Assembly (NCBI GenBank): GCA_964057225.1
Contig: CAXKVF010000077.1
Span: 744,001-808,000 of the forward strand
DNA from: Auanema rhodensis
Lineage: Eukaryota > Nematoda > Chromadorea > Rhabditida > Rhabditidae
DNA: 64,000 nucleotides
Direction of reading: 5' to 3'
Of the stretch, positions 38,721 through 51,216 are shown piece by piece (the stretch's first letter is position 1; every line of letters begins with the position of its first letter). The notes beneath the pieces are model-generated. The model did not search any database. It was not told the DNA's origin and saw only the letters and a program-made list of their open reading frames with translations. The translations under genes and the position numbers were made by a program.

Positions 38721-40480
38721 GGGAAATCTAATTTTGAAAACCGCATCTCTTTATCTTTCACGTGAAGCGAGTTACATACCAAGTGCACATCACGTGTACA
38801 TTTAATTAGCATAAATTAAAGTTCACGTAAATTTCAAAGTCATGGTTACCATGCACCAATATCAATAAAAATTTGTTTCTAGACTAATATGGACATGGGG
38901 AATCTAATTTTGAAAACCGCATCTCTTTATCTTTCACGTGAAGCGAGTTACATACCAAGTGCACATCACGTGTACATTTAATTAGCATAAATTAAAGTTC
39001 ACGTAAATTTCAAAGTCATGGTTACCATGAACCAATATCAATAAAAATTTGTTTTTAGACTAATATGGACATGGGGAATCTAATTTTGAAAACCGCATCT
39101 CTTTATCTTTCACGTGAAGCGAGTTACATACCAAGTGCACATCACGTGTACATTTAATTAGCATAAATTAAAGTTCACGTAAATTTCAAAGTCATGGTTA
39201 CCATGCACCAATATCAATAAAAATTTGTTTTTAGACTAATATGGACATGGGGAATCTAATTTTGAAAACCGCATCTCTTTATCTTTCACGTGAAGCGAGT
39301 TACATACCAAGTGCACATCACGTGTACATTTAATTAGCATAAATTAAAGTTCACGTAAATTTCAAAGTCATGGTTACCATGAACCAATATCAATAAAAAT
39401 TTGTTTTTAGACTAATATGGACATGGGGAATCTAATTTTGAAAACCGCATCTCTTTATCTTTCACGTGAAGCGAGTTACATACCAAGTGCACATCACGTG
39501 TACATTTAATAAGAATAAATTAAAGTTCACGTAAATTTCAAAGTCATGGTTACCATGAACCAATATCAATAAAAATTTGTTTTTAGACTAATATGGACAT
39601 GGGAAATCTAATTTTGAAAACCGCATCTCTTTATCTTTCACGTGAAGCGAGTTACATACCAAGTGCACATCACGTGTACATTTAATTAGCATAAATTAAA
39701 GTTCACGTAAATTTCAAAGTCATGGTTACCATGCACCAATATCAATAAAAATTTGTTTTTAGACTAATATGGACATGGGGAATCTAATTTTGAAAACCGC
39801 ATCTCTTTATCTTTCACGTGAAGCGAGTTACATACCAAGTGCACATCACGTGTACATTTAATTAGCATAAATTAAAGTTCACGTAAATTTCAAAGTCATG
39901 GTTACCATGAACCAATATCAATAAAAATTTGTTTTTAGACTAATATGGACATGGGGAATCTAATTTTGAAAACCGCATCTCTTTATCTTTCACGTGAAGC
40001 GAGTTACATACCAAGTGCACATCACGTGTACATTTAATTAGCATAAATTAAAGTTCACGTAAATTTCAAAGTCATGGTTACCATGCACCAATATCAATAA
40101 AAATTTGTTTTTAGACTAATATGGACATGGGGAATCTAATTTTGAAAACCGCATCTCTTTATCTTTCACGTGAAGCGAGTTACATACCAAGTGCACATCA
40201 CGTGTACATTTAATTAGCATAAATTAAAGTTCACGTAAATTTCAAAGTCATGGTTACCATGAACCAATATCAATAAAAATTTGTTTTTAGACTAATATGG
40301 ACATGGGGAATCTAATTTTGAAAACCGCATCTCTTTATCTTTCACGTGAAGCGAGTTACATACCAAGTGCACATCACGTGTACATTTAATAAGAATAAAT
40401 TAAAGTTCACGTAAATTTCAAAGTCATGGTTACCATGAACCAATATCAATAAAAATTTGTTTTTAGACTAATATGGACAT
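38721..40480. repeat. Five-monomer higher-order repeat, 880 bp x 2 (m221-m230)
   Basis: G4A H; M; H; M; T87A + C90A M occurs twice. The only difference I scored is T159C (TTTCTAGAC) in the first unit of copy 1. T87A and C90A together change the left arm and spacer of the A/T-rich dyad at 81-100. Confidence 0.85.
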
Positions 40481-41184
40481 GGGGAATCTAATTTTGAAAA
40501 CCGCATCTCTTTATCTTTCACGTGAAGCGAGTTACATACCAAGTGCACATCACGTGTACATTTAATTAGCATAAATTAAAGTTCACGTAAATTTCAAAGT
40601 CATGGTTACCATGAACGAATATCAATAAAAATTTGTTTTTAGACTAATATGGACATGGGGAATTTAATTTTGAAAACCGCATCTCTTTATCTTTCAAGTG
40701 AAGCGAGTTACATACCAAGTGCATATCACGTGTACATTTAATTAGCATAAATTAAAGTTCACGTAAATTTCAAAGTCATGGTTACCATGAAGCAATATCA
40801 ATAAAAATTTGTTTTTAGACTAATATGGACATGGGGAATCTAATTTTGAAAACCGCATCTCTTTATCTTTCACGTGAAGCGAGTTACATACCAAGTGCAC
40901 ATCACGTGTACATTTAATAAGAATAAATTAAAGTTCACGTAAATTTCAAAGTCATGGTTACCATGAAGCAATATCAATAAAAATTTGTTTTTAGACTAAT
41001 ATGGACATGGGGAATCTAATTTTGAAAACCGCATCTCTTTATCTTTCACGTGAAGCGAGTTACATACCAAGTGCACATCACGTGTACATTTAATTAGCAT
41101 AAATTAAAGTTCACGTAAATTTCAAAGTCATGGTTACCATGAACCAATATCAATAAAAATTTGTTTTTAGACTAATATGGACAT
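40481..41184. repeat. C137G / C68T / T87A-C90A cassette, third full copy (m231-m234)
   Basis: Order: C137G; C8T + C41A + C68T K; T87A + C90A K; M. The same four units occur inside both large duplicated segments, at 24817-25520 and 33089-33792. C41A destroys the first CACGTG. Derived three-unit versions lacking C8T and C41A lie at 51217, 56848, 58080 and 59312. Confidence 0.85.
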
Positions 41185-43824
41185 GGGAAATCTAATTTTG
41201 AAAACCGCATCTCTTTATCTTTCACGTGAAGCGAGTTACATACCAAGTGCACATCACGTGTACATTTAATTAGCATAAATTAAAGTTCACGTAAATTTCA
41301 AAGTCATGGTTACCATGAACCAATATCAATAAAAATTTGTTTTTAGACTAATATGGACATGGGGAATCTAATTTTGGAAACCGCATCTCTTTATCTTTCA
41401 CGTGAAGCGAGTTACATACCAAGTGCACATCACGTGTACATTTAATTAGCATAAATTAAAGTTCACGTAAATTTCAAAGTCATGGTTACCATGCACCAAT
41501 ATCAATAAAAATTTGTTTTTAGACTAATATGGACATGGGGAATCTAATTTTGAAAACCGCATCTCTTTATCTTTCACGTGAAGCGAGTTACATACCAAGT
41601 GCACATCACGTGTACATTTAATTAGCATAAATTAAAGTTCACGTAAATTTCAAAGTCATGGTTACCATGCACCAATATCAATAAAAATTTGTTTTTAGAC
41701 TAATATGGACATGGGGAATCTAATTTTGAAAACCGCATCTCTTTATCTTTCACGTGAAGCGAGTTACATACCAAGTGCACATCACGTGTACATTTAATTA
41801 GCATAAATTAAAGTTCACGTAAATTTCAAAGTCATGGTTACCATGAACCAATATCAATAAAAATTTGTTTTTAGACTAATATGGACATGGGGAATCTAAT
41901 TTTGAAAACCGCATCTCTTTATCTTTCACGTGAAGCGAGTTACATACCAAGTGCACATCACGTGTACATTTAATTAGCATAAATTAAAGTTCACGTAAAT
42001 TTCAAAGTCATGGTTACCATGAACCAATATCAATAAAAATTTGTTTTTAGACTAATATGGACATGGGAAATCTAATTTTGAAAACCGCATCTCTTTATCT
42101 TTCACGTGAAGCGAGTTACATACCAAGTGCACATCACGTGTACATTTAATTAGCATAAATTAAAGTTCACGTAAATTTCAAAGTCATGGTTACCATGAAC
42201 CAATATCAATAAAAATTTGTTTTTAGACTAATATGGACATGGGGAATCTAATTTTGGAAACCGCATCTCTTTATCTTTCACGTGAAGCGAGTTACATACC
42301 AAGTGCACATCACGTGTACATTTAATTAGCATAAATTAAAGTTCACGTAAATTTCAAAGTCATGGTTACCATGCACCAATATCAATAAAAATTTGTTTTT
42401 AGACTAATATGGACATGGGGAATCTAATTTTGAAAACCGCATCTCTTTATCTTTCACGTGAAGCGAGTTACATACCAAGTGCACATCACGTGTACATTTA
42501 ATTAGCATAAATTAAAGTTCACGTAAATTTCAAAGTCATGGTTACCATGCACCAATATCAATAAAAATTTGTTTTTAGACTAATATGGACATGGGGAATC
42601 TAATTTTGAAAACCGCATCTCTTTATCTTTCACGTGAAGCGAGTTACATACCAAGTGCACATCACGTGTACATTTAATTAGCATAAATTAAAGTTCACGT
42701 AAATTTCAAAGTCATGGTTACCATGAACCAATATCAATAAAAATTTGTTTTTAGACTAATATGGACATGGGGAATCTAATTTTGAAAACCGCATCTCTTT
42801 ATCTTTCACGTGAAGCGAGTTACATACCAAGTGCACATCACGTGTACATTTAATTAGCATAAATTAAAGTTCACGTAAATTTCAAAGTCATGGTTACCAT
42901 GAAGCAATATCAATAAAAATTTGTTTTTAGACTAATATGGACATGGGGAATCTAATTTTGAAAACCGCATCTCTTTATCTTTCACGTGAAGCGAGTTACA
43001 TACCAAGTGCACATCACGTGTACATTTAATTAGCATAAATTAAAGTTCACGTAAATTTCAAAGTCATGGTTACCATGAACCAATATCAATAAAAATTTGT
43101 TTTTAGACTAATATGGACATGGGGAATCTAATTTTGGAAACCGCATCTCTTTATCTTTCACGTGAAGCGAGTTACATACCAAGTGCACATCACGTGTACA
43201 TTTAATTAGCATAAATTAAAGTTCACGTAAATTTCAAAGTCATGGTTACCATGCACCAATATCAATAAAAATTTGTTTTTAGACTAATATGGACATGGGG
43301 AATCTAATTTTGAAAACCGCATCTCTTTATCTTTCACGTGAAGCGAGTTACATACCAAGTGCACATCACGTGTACATTTAATTAGCATAAATTAAAGTTC
43401 ACGTAAATTTCAAAGTCATGGTTACCATGCACCAATATCAATAAAAATTTGTTTTTAGACTAATATCGACATGGGGAATCTAATTTTGAAAACCGCATCT
43501 CTTTATCTTTCACGTGAAGCGAGTTACATACCAAGTGCACATCACGTGTACATTTAATTAGCATAAATTAAAGTTCACGTAAATTTCAAAGTCATGGTTA
43601 CCATGAACCAATATCAATAAAAATTTGTTTTTAGACTAATATGGACATGGGGAATCTAATTTTGAAAACCGCATCTCTTTATCTTTCACGTGAAGCGAGT
43701 TACATACCAAGTGCACATCACGTGTACATTTAATTAGCATAAATTAAAGTTCACGTAAATTTCAAAGTCATGGTTACCATGAAGCAATATCAATAAAAAT
43801 TTGTTTTTAGACTAATATGGACAT
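41185..43824. repeat. Five-monomer higher-order repeat, 880 bp x 3 (m235-m249)
   Basis: Copy 1: G4A M; A17G H; H; M; M. Copy 2: G4A M; A17G H; H; M; K. Copy 3: M; A17G H; H with G171C; M; K. Copy 3 lacks G4A and gains G171C. Units m241-m247, spanning copies 2 and 3, also match the seven-unit A17G module found at 25697. Confidence 0.82.
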
Positions 43825-46464
43825 GGGGAATCTAAGTTTGAAAACCGCATCTCTTTATCTTTCACGTGAAGCGAGTTACATACCAAGTGCACATCACGTG
43901 TACATTTAATTAGCATAAATTAAAGTTCACGTAAATTTCAAAGTCATGGTTACTATGAACCAATATCAATAAAAATTTGTTTTTAGACTAATATGGACAT
44001 GGGGAATCTAAGTTTGAAAACCGCATCTCTTTATCTTTCACGTGAAGCGAGTTACATACCAAGTGCACATCACGTGTACATTTAATTAGCATAAATTAAA
44101 GTTCACGTAAATTTCAAAGTCATGGTTACTATGAACCAATATCAATAAAAATTTGTTTTTAGACTAATATGGACATGGGGAATCTAATTTTGAAAACCGC
44201 ATCTCTTTATCTTTCACGTGAAGCGAGTTACATACCAAGTGCACATCACGTGTACATTTAATTAGCATAAATTAAAGTTCACGTAAATTTCAAAGTCATG
44301 GTTACCATGCACCAATATCAATAAAAATTTGTTTTTAGACTAATATGGACATGGGGAATCTAATTTTGAAAACCGCATCTCTTTATCTTTCACGTGAAGC
44401 GAGTTACATACCAAGTGCACATCACGTGTACATTTAATTAGCATAAATTAAAGTTCACGTAAATTTCAAAGTCATGGTTACCATGAACCAATATCAATAA
44501 AAATTTGTTTTTAGACTAATATGGACATGGGGAATCTAATTTTGAAAACCGCATCTCTTTATCTTTCACGTGAAGCGAGTTACATACCAAGTGCACATCA
44601 CGTGTACATTTAATTAGCATAAATTAAAGTTCACGTAAATTTCAAAGTCATGGTTACCATGCACCAATATCAATAAAAATTTGTTTTTAGACTAATATGG
44701 ACATGGGGAATCTAATTTTGAAAACCGCATCTCTTTATCTTTCACGTGAAGCGAGTTACATACCAAGTGCACATCACGTGTACATTTAATTAGCATAAAT
44801 TAAAGTTCACGTAAATTTCAAAGTCATGGTTACCATGAACCAATATCAATAAAAATTTGTTTTTAGACTAATATGGACATGGGAAATCTAATTTTGAAAA
44901 CCGCATCTCTTTATCTTTCACGTGAAGCGAGTTACATACCAAGTGCACATCACGTGTACATTTAATTAGCATAAATTAAAGTTCACGTAAATTTCAAAGT
45001 CATGGTTACCATGCACCAATATCAATAAAAATTTGTTTTTAGACTAATATGGACATGGGGAATCTAATTTTGAAAACCGCATCTCTTTATCTTTCACGTG
45101 AAGCGAGTTACATACCAAGTGCACATCACGTGTACATTTAATTAGCATAAATTAAAGTTCACGTAAATTTCAAAGTCATGGTTACCATGAACCAATATCA
45201 ATAAAAATTTGTTTTTAGACTAATATGGACATGGGGAATCTAATTTTGGAAACCTCATCTCTTTATCTTTCACGTGAAGCGAGTTACATACCAAGTGCAC
45301 ATCACGTGTACATTTAATTAGCATAAATTAAAGTTCACGTAAATTTCAAAGTCATGGTTACCATGCACCAATATCAATAAAAATTTGTTTTTAGACTAAT
45401 ATGGACATGGGGAATCTAATTTTGAAAACCGCATCTCTTTATCTTTCACGTGAAGCGAGTTACATACCAAGTGCACATCACGTGTACATTTAATTAGCAT
45501 AAATTAAAGTTCACGTAAATTTCAAAGTCATGGTTACCATGAACCAATATCAATAAAAATTTGTTTTTAGACTAATATGGACATGGGGAATCTAATTTTG
45601 GAAACCGCATCTCTTTATCTTTCACGTGAAGCGAGTTACATACCAAGTGCACATCACGTGTACATTTAATTAGCATAAATTAAAGTTCACGTAAATTTCA
45701 AAGTCATGGTTACCATGCACCAATATCAATAAAAATTTGTTTTTAGACTAATATGGACATGGGGAATCTAATTTTGAAAACCGCATCTCTTTATCTTTCA
45801 CGTGAAGCGAGTTACATACCAAGTGCACATCACGTGTACATTTAATTAGCATAAATTAAAGTTCACGTAAATTTCAAAGTCATGGTTTCCATGCACCAAT
45901 ATCAATAAAAATTTGTTTTTAGACTAATATGGACATGGGGAATCTAATTTTGAAAACCGCATCTCTTTATCTTTCACGTGAAGCGAGTTACATACCAAGT
46001 GCACATCACGTGTACATTTAATTAGCATAAATTAAAGTTCACGTAAATTTCAAAGTCATGGTTACCATGAACCAATATCAATAAAAATTTGTTTTTAGAC
46101 TAATATGGACATGGGGAATCTAATTTTGAAAACCGCATCTCTTTATCTTTCACGTGAAGCGAGTTACATACCAAGTGCACATCACGTGTACATTTAATTA
46201 GCATAAATTAAAGTTCACGTAAATTTCAAAGTCATGGTTACCATGAAGCAATATCAATAAAAATTTGTTTTTAGACTAATATGGACATGGGGAATCTAAT
46301 TTTGAAAACCGCATCTCTTTATCTTTCACGTGAAGCGAGTTACATACCAAGTGCACATCACGTGTACATTTAATTAGCATAAATTAAAGTTCACGTAAAT
46401 TTCAAAGTCATGGTTACCATGAACCAATATCAATAAAAATTTGTTTTTAGACTAATATGGACAT
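43825..46464. repeat. Composite stretch m250-m264
   Basis: It opens with two T12G/C130T units. It continues H; M; H; M; G4A H; M (44177-45232), the order also seen at 38017-39072. An A17G unit with CCTC at 22-25 (m258) and a plain M follow. From 45585 it runs into another copy of the A17G module. m261 has A128T (GGTTTCC), which alters the centre of the 13-bp dyad. The stretch looks assembled from parts present elsewhere. Confidence 0.8.
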
Positions 46465-49400
46465 GGGGAATCTAATTTTGGAAACCGCATCTCTTTATCT
46501 TTCACGTGAAGCGAGTTACATACCAAGTGCACATCACGTGTACATTTAATTAGCATAAATTAAAGTTCACGTAAATTTCAAAGTCATGGTTACCATGCAC
46601 CAATATCAATAAAAATTTGTTTTTAGACTAATATGGACATGGGGAATCTAATTTTGAAAACCGCATCTCTTTATCTTTCACGTGAAGCGAGTTACATACC
46701 AAGTGCACATCACGTGTACATTTAATTAGCATAAATTAAAGTTCACGTAAATTTCAAAGTCATGGTTACCATGCACCAATATCAATAAAAATTTGTTTTT
46801 AGACTAATATCGACATGGGGAATCTAATTTTGAAAACCGCATCTCTTTATCTTTCACGTGAAGCGAGTTTCATACCAAGTGCACATCACGTGTACATTTA
46901 ATTAGCATAAATTAAAGTTCACGTAAATTTCAAAGTCATGGTTACCATGAACCAATATCAATAAAAATTTGTTTTTAGACTAATATGGACATGGGAAATC
47001 TAATTTTGAAAACCGCATCTCTTTATCTTTCACGTGAAGCGAGTTACATACCAAGTGCACATCACGTGTACATTTAATTAGCATAAATTAAAGTTCACGT
47101 AAATTTCAAAGTCATGGTTACCATGCACCAATATCAATAAAAATTTGTTTTTAGACTAATATGGACATGGGGAATCTAAGTTTGAAAACCGCATCTCTTT
47201 ATCTTTCACGTGAAGCGAGTTACATACCAAGTGCACATCACGTGTACATTTAATTAGCATAAATTAAAGTTCACGTAAATTTCAAAGTCATGGTTACTAT
47301 GAACCAATATCAATAAAAATTTGTTTTTAGACTAATATGGACATGGGGAATCTAAGTTTGAAAACCGCATCTCTTTATCTTTCACGTGAAGCGAGTTACA
47401 TACCAAGTGCACATCACGTGTACATTTAATTAGCATAAATTAAAGTTCACGTAAATTTCAAAGTCATGGTTACTATGAACCAATATCAATAAAAATTTGT
47501 TTTTAGACTAATATGGACATGGGGAATCTAATTTTGAAAACCGCATCTCTTTATCTTTCACGTGAAGCGAGTTACATACCAAGTGCACATCACGTGTACA
47601 TTTAATTAGCATAAATTAAAGTTCACGTAAATTTCAAAGTCATGGTTACCATGCACCAATATCAATAAAAATTTGTTTTTAGACTAATATGGACATGGGG
47701 AATCTAATTTTGAAAACCGCATCTCTTTATCTTTCACGTGAAGCGAGTTACATACCAAGTGCACATCACGTGTACATTTAATTAGCATAAATTAAAGTTC
47801 ACGTAAATTTCAAAGTCATGGTTACCATGCACCAATATCAATAAAAATTTGTTTTTAGACTAATATGGACATGGGGAATCTAATTTTGAAAACCGCATCT
47901 CTTTATCTTTCACGTGAAGCGAGTTACATACCAAGTGCACATCACGTGTACATTTAATTAGCATAAATTAAAGTTCACGTAAATTTCAAAGTCATGGTTA
48001 CCATGAACCAATATCAATAAAAATTTGTTTTTAGACTAATATGGACATGGGGAATCTAATTTTGGAAACCGCATCTCTTTATCTTTCACGTGAAGCGAGT
48101 TACATACCAAGTGCACATCACGTGTACATTTAATTAGCATAAATTAAAGTTCACGTAAATTTCAAAGTCATGGTTACCATGCACCAATATCAATAAAAAT
48201 TTGTTTTTAGACTAATATGGACATGGGGAATCTAATTTTGAAAACCGCATCTCTTTATCTTTCACGTGAAGCGAGTTACATACCAAGTGCACATCACGTG
48301 TACATTTAATTAGCATAAATTAAAGTTCACGTAAATTTCAAAGTCATGGTTACCATGCACCAATATCAATAAAAATTTGTTTTTAGACTAATATCGACAT
48401 GGGGAATCTAATTTTGAAAACCGCATCTCTTTATCTTTCACGTGAAGCGAGTTTCATACCAAGTGCACATCACGTGTACATTTAATTAGCATAAATTAAA
48501 GTTCACGTAAATTTCAAAGTCATGGTTACCATGAACCAATATCAATAAAAATTTGTTTTTAGACTAATATGGACATGGGAAATCTAATTTTGAAAACCGC
48601 ATCTCTTTATCTTTCACGTGAAGCGAGTTACATACCAAGTGCACATCACGTGTACATTTAATTAGCATAAATTAAAGTTCACGTAAATTTCAAAGTCATG
48701 GTTACCATGCACCAATATCAATAAAAATTTGTTTTTAGACTAATATGGACATGGGGAATCTAAGTTTGAAAACCGCATCTCTTTATCTTTCACGTGAAGC
48801 GAGTTACATACCAAGTGCACATCACGTGTACATTTAATTAGCATAAATTAAAGTTCACGTAAATTTCAAAGTCATGGTTACTATGAACCAATATCAATAA
48901 AAATTTGTTTTTAGACTAATATGGACATGGGGAATCTAAGTTTGAAAACCGCATCTCTTTATCTTTCACGTGAAGCGAGTTACATACCAAGTGCACATCA
49001 CGTGTACATTTAATTAGCATAAATTAAAGTTCACGTAAATTTCAAAGTCATGGTTACTATGAACCAATATCAATAAAAATTTGTTTTTAGACTAATATGG
49101 ACATGGGGAATCTAATTTTGAAAACCGCATCTCTTTATCTTTCACGTGAAGCGAGTTACATACCAAGTGCACATCACGTGTACATTTAATTAGCATAAAT
49201 TAAAGTTCACGTAAATTTCAAAGTCATGGTTACCATGCACCAATATCAATAAAAATTTGTTTTTAGACTAATATGGACATGGGGAATCTAATTTTGAAAA
49301 CCGCATCTCTTTATCTTTCACGTGAAGCGAGTTACATACCAAGTGCACATCACGTGTACATTTAATTAGCATAAATTAAAGTTCACGTAAATTTCAAAGT

Positions 49401-50688
49401 CATGGTTACCATGCACCAATATCAATAAAAATTTGTTTTTAGACTAATATCGACATGGGGAATCTAATTTTGAAAACCGCATCTCTTTATCTTTCACGTG
49501 AAGCGAGTTTCATACCAAGTGCACATCACGTGTACATTTAATTAGCATAAATTAAAGTTCACGTAAATTTCAAAGTCATGGTTACCATGAACCAATATCA
49601 ATAAAAATTTGTTTTTAGACTAATATGGACATGGGAAATCTAATTTTGAAAACCGCATCTCTTTATCTTTCACGTGAAGCGAGTTACATACCAAGTGCAC
49701 ATCACGTGTACATTTAATTAGCATAAATTAAAGTTCACGTAAATTTCAAAGTCATGGTTACCATGCACCAATATCAATAAAAATTTGTTTTTAGACTAAT
49801 ATGGACATGGGGAATCTAAGTTTGAAAACCGCATCTCTTTATCTTTCACGTGAAGCGAGTTACATACCAAGTGCACATCACGTGTACATTTAATTAGCAT
49901 AAATTAAAGTTCACGTAAATTTCAAAGTCATGGTTACTATGAACCAATATCAATAAAAATTTGTTTTTAGACTAATATGGACATGGGGAATCTAAGTTTG
50001 AAAACCGCATCTCTTTATCTTTCACGTGAAGCGAGTTACATACCAAGTGCACATCACGTGTACATTTAATTAGCATAAATTAAAGTTCACGTAAATTTCA
50101 AAGTCATGGTTACTATGAACCAATATCAATAAAAATTTGTTTTTAGACTAATATGGACATGGGGAATCTAATTTTGAAAACCGCATCTCTTTATCTTTCA
50201 CGTGAAGCGAGTTACATACCAAGTGCACATCACGTGTACATTTAATTAGCATAAATTAAAGTTCACGTAAATTTCAAAGTCATGGTTACCATGCACCAAT
50301 ATCAATAAAAATTTGTTTTTAGACTAATATGGACATGGGGAATCTAATTTTGAAAACCGCATCTCTTTATCTTTCACGTGAAGCGAGTTACATACCAAGT
50401 GCACATCACGTGTACATTTAATTAGCATAAATTAAAGTTCACGTAAATTTCAAAGTCATGGTTACCATGCACCAATATCAATAAAAATTTGTTTTTAGAC
50501 TAATATGGACATGGGGAATCTAATTTTGAAAACCGCATCTCTTTATCTTTCACGTGAAGCGAGTTACATACCAAGTGCACATCACGTGTACATTTAATTA
50601 GCATAAATTAAAGTTCACGTAAATTTCAAAGTCATGGTTACCATGAACCAATATCAATAAAAATTTGTTTTTAGACTAATATGGACAT
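46465..50688. repeat. Nine-monomer higher-order repeat with one internally shortened copy (m265-m288)
   Basis: The full unit is A17G H; H with G171C; A54T M; G4A H; T12G/C130T; T12G/C130T; H; H; M (46465-48048, 1584 bp). A second copy starts at 48049 but runs only through its seventh unit. m281 (49281) then carries G171C and is followed by A54T, G4A and the T12G pair again. Three monomers are therefore missing and the third copy starts only 1056 bp after the second. It ends with the H; H; M tail at 50688. A54T is seen only in these three copies. Confidence 0.88.
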
Positions 50689-51216
50689 GGGGAATCTAAT
50701 TTTGAAAACCGCATCTCTTTATCTTTCACGTGAAGCGAGTTACATACCAAGTGCACATCACGTGTACATTTAATTAGCATAAATTAAAGTTCACGTAAAT
50801 TTCAAAGTCATGGTTACCATGCACCAATATCAATAAAAATTTGTTTTTAGACTAATATGGACATGGGAAATCTAATTTTGAAAACCGCATCTCTTTATCT
50901 TTCACGTGAAGCGAGTTACATACCAAGTGCACATCACGTGTACATTTAATTAGCATAAATTAAAGTTCACGTAAATTTCAAAGTCACGGTTACCATGAAG
51001 CAATATCAATAAAAATTTGTTTCTAGACTAATATGGACATGGGGAATCTAATTTTGAAAACCGCATCTCTTTATCTTTCACGTGAAGCGAGTTACATACC
51101 AAGTGCACATCACGTGTACATTTAATTAGCATAAATTAAAGTTCACGTAAATTTCAAAGTCATGGTTACCATGAACCAATATCAATAAAAATTTGTTTTT
51201 AGACTAATATGGACAT
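50689..51216. repeat. Linking monomers m289-m291
   Basis: Plain H; then G4A K with T122C and T159C; then plain M. T122C and the K type together make m290 distinctive. No higher-order relation is clear apart from a general likeness to m220-m222. Confidence 0.7.
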
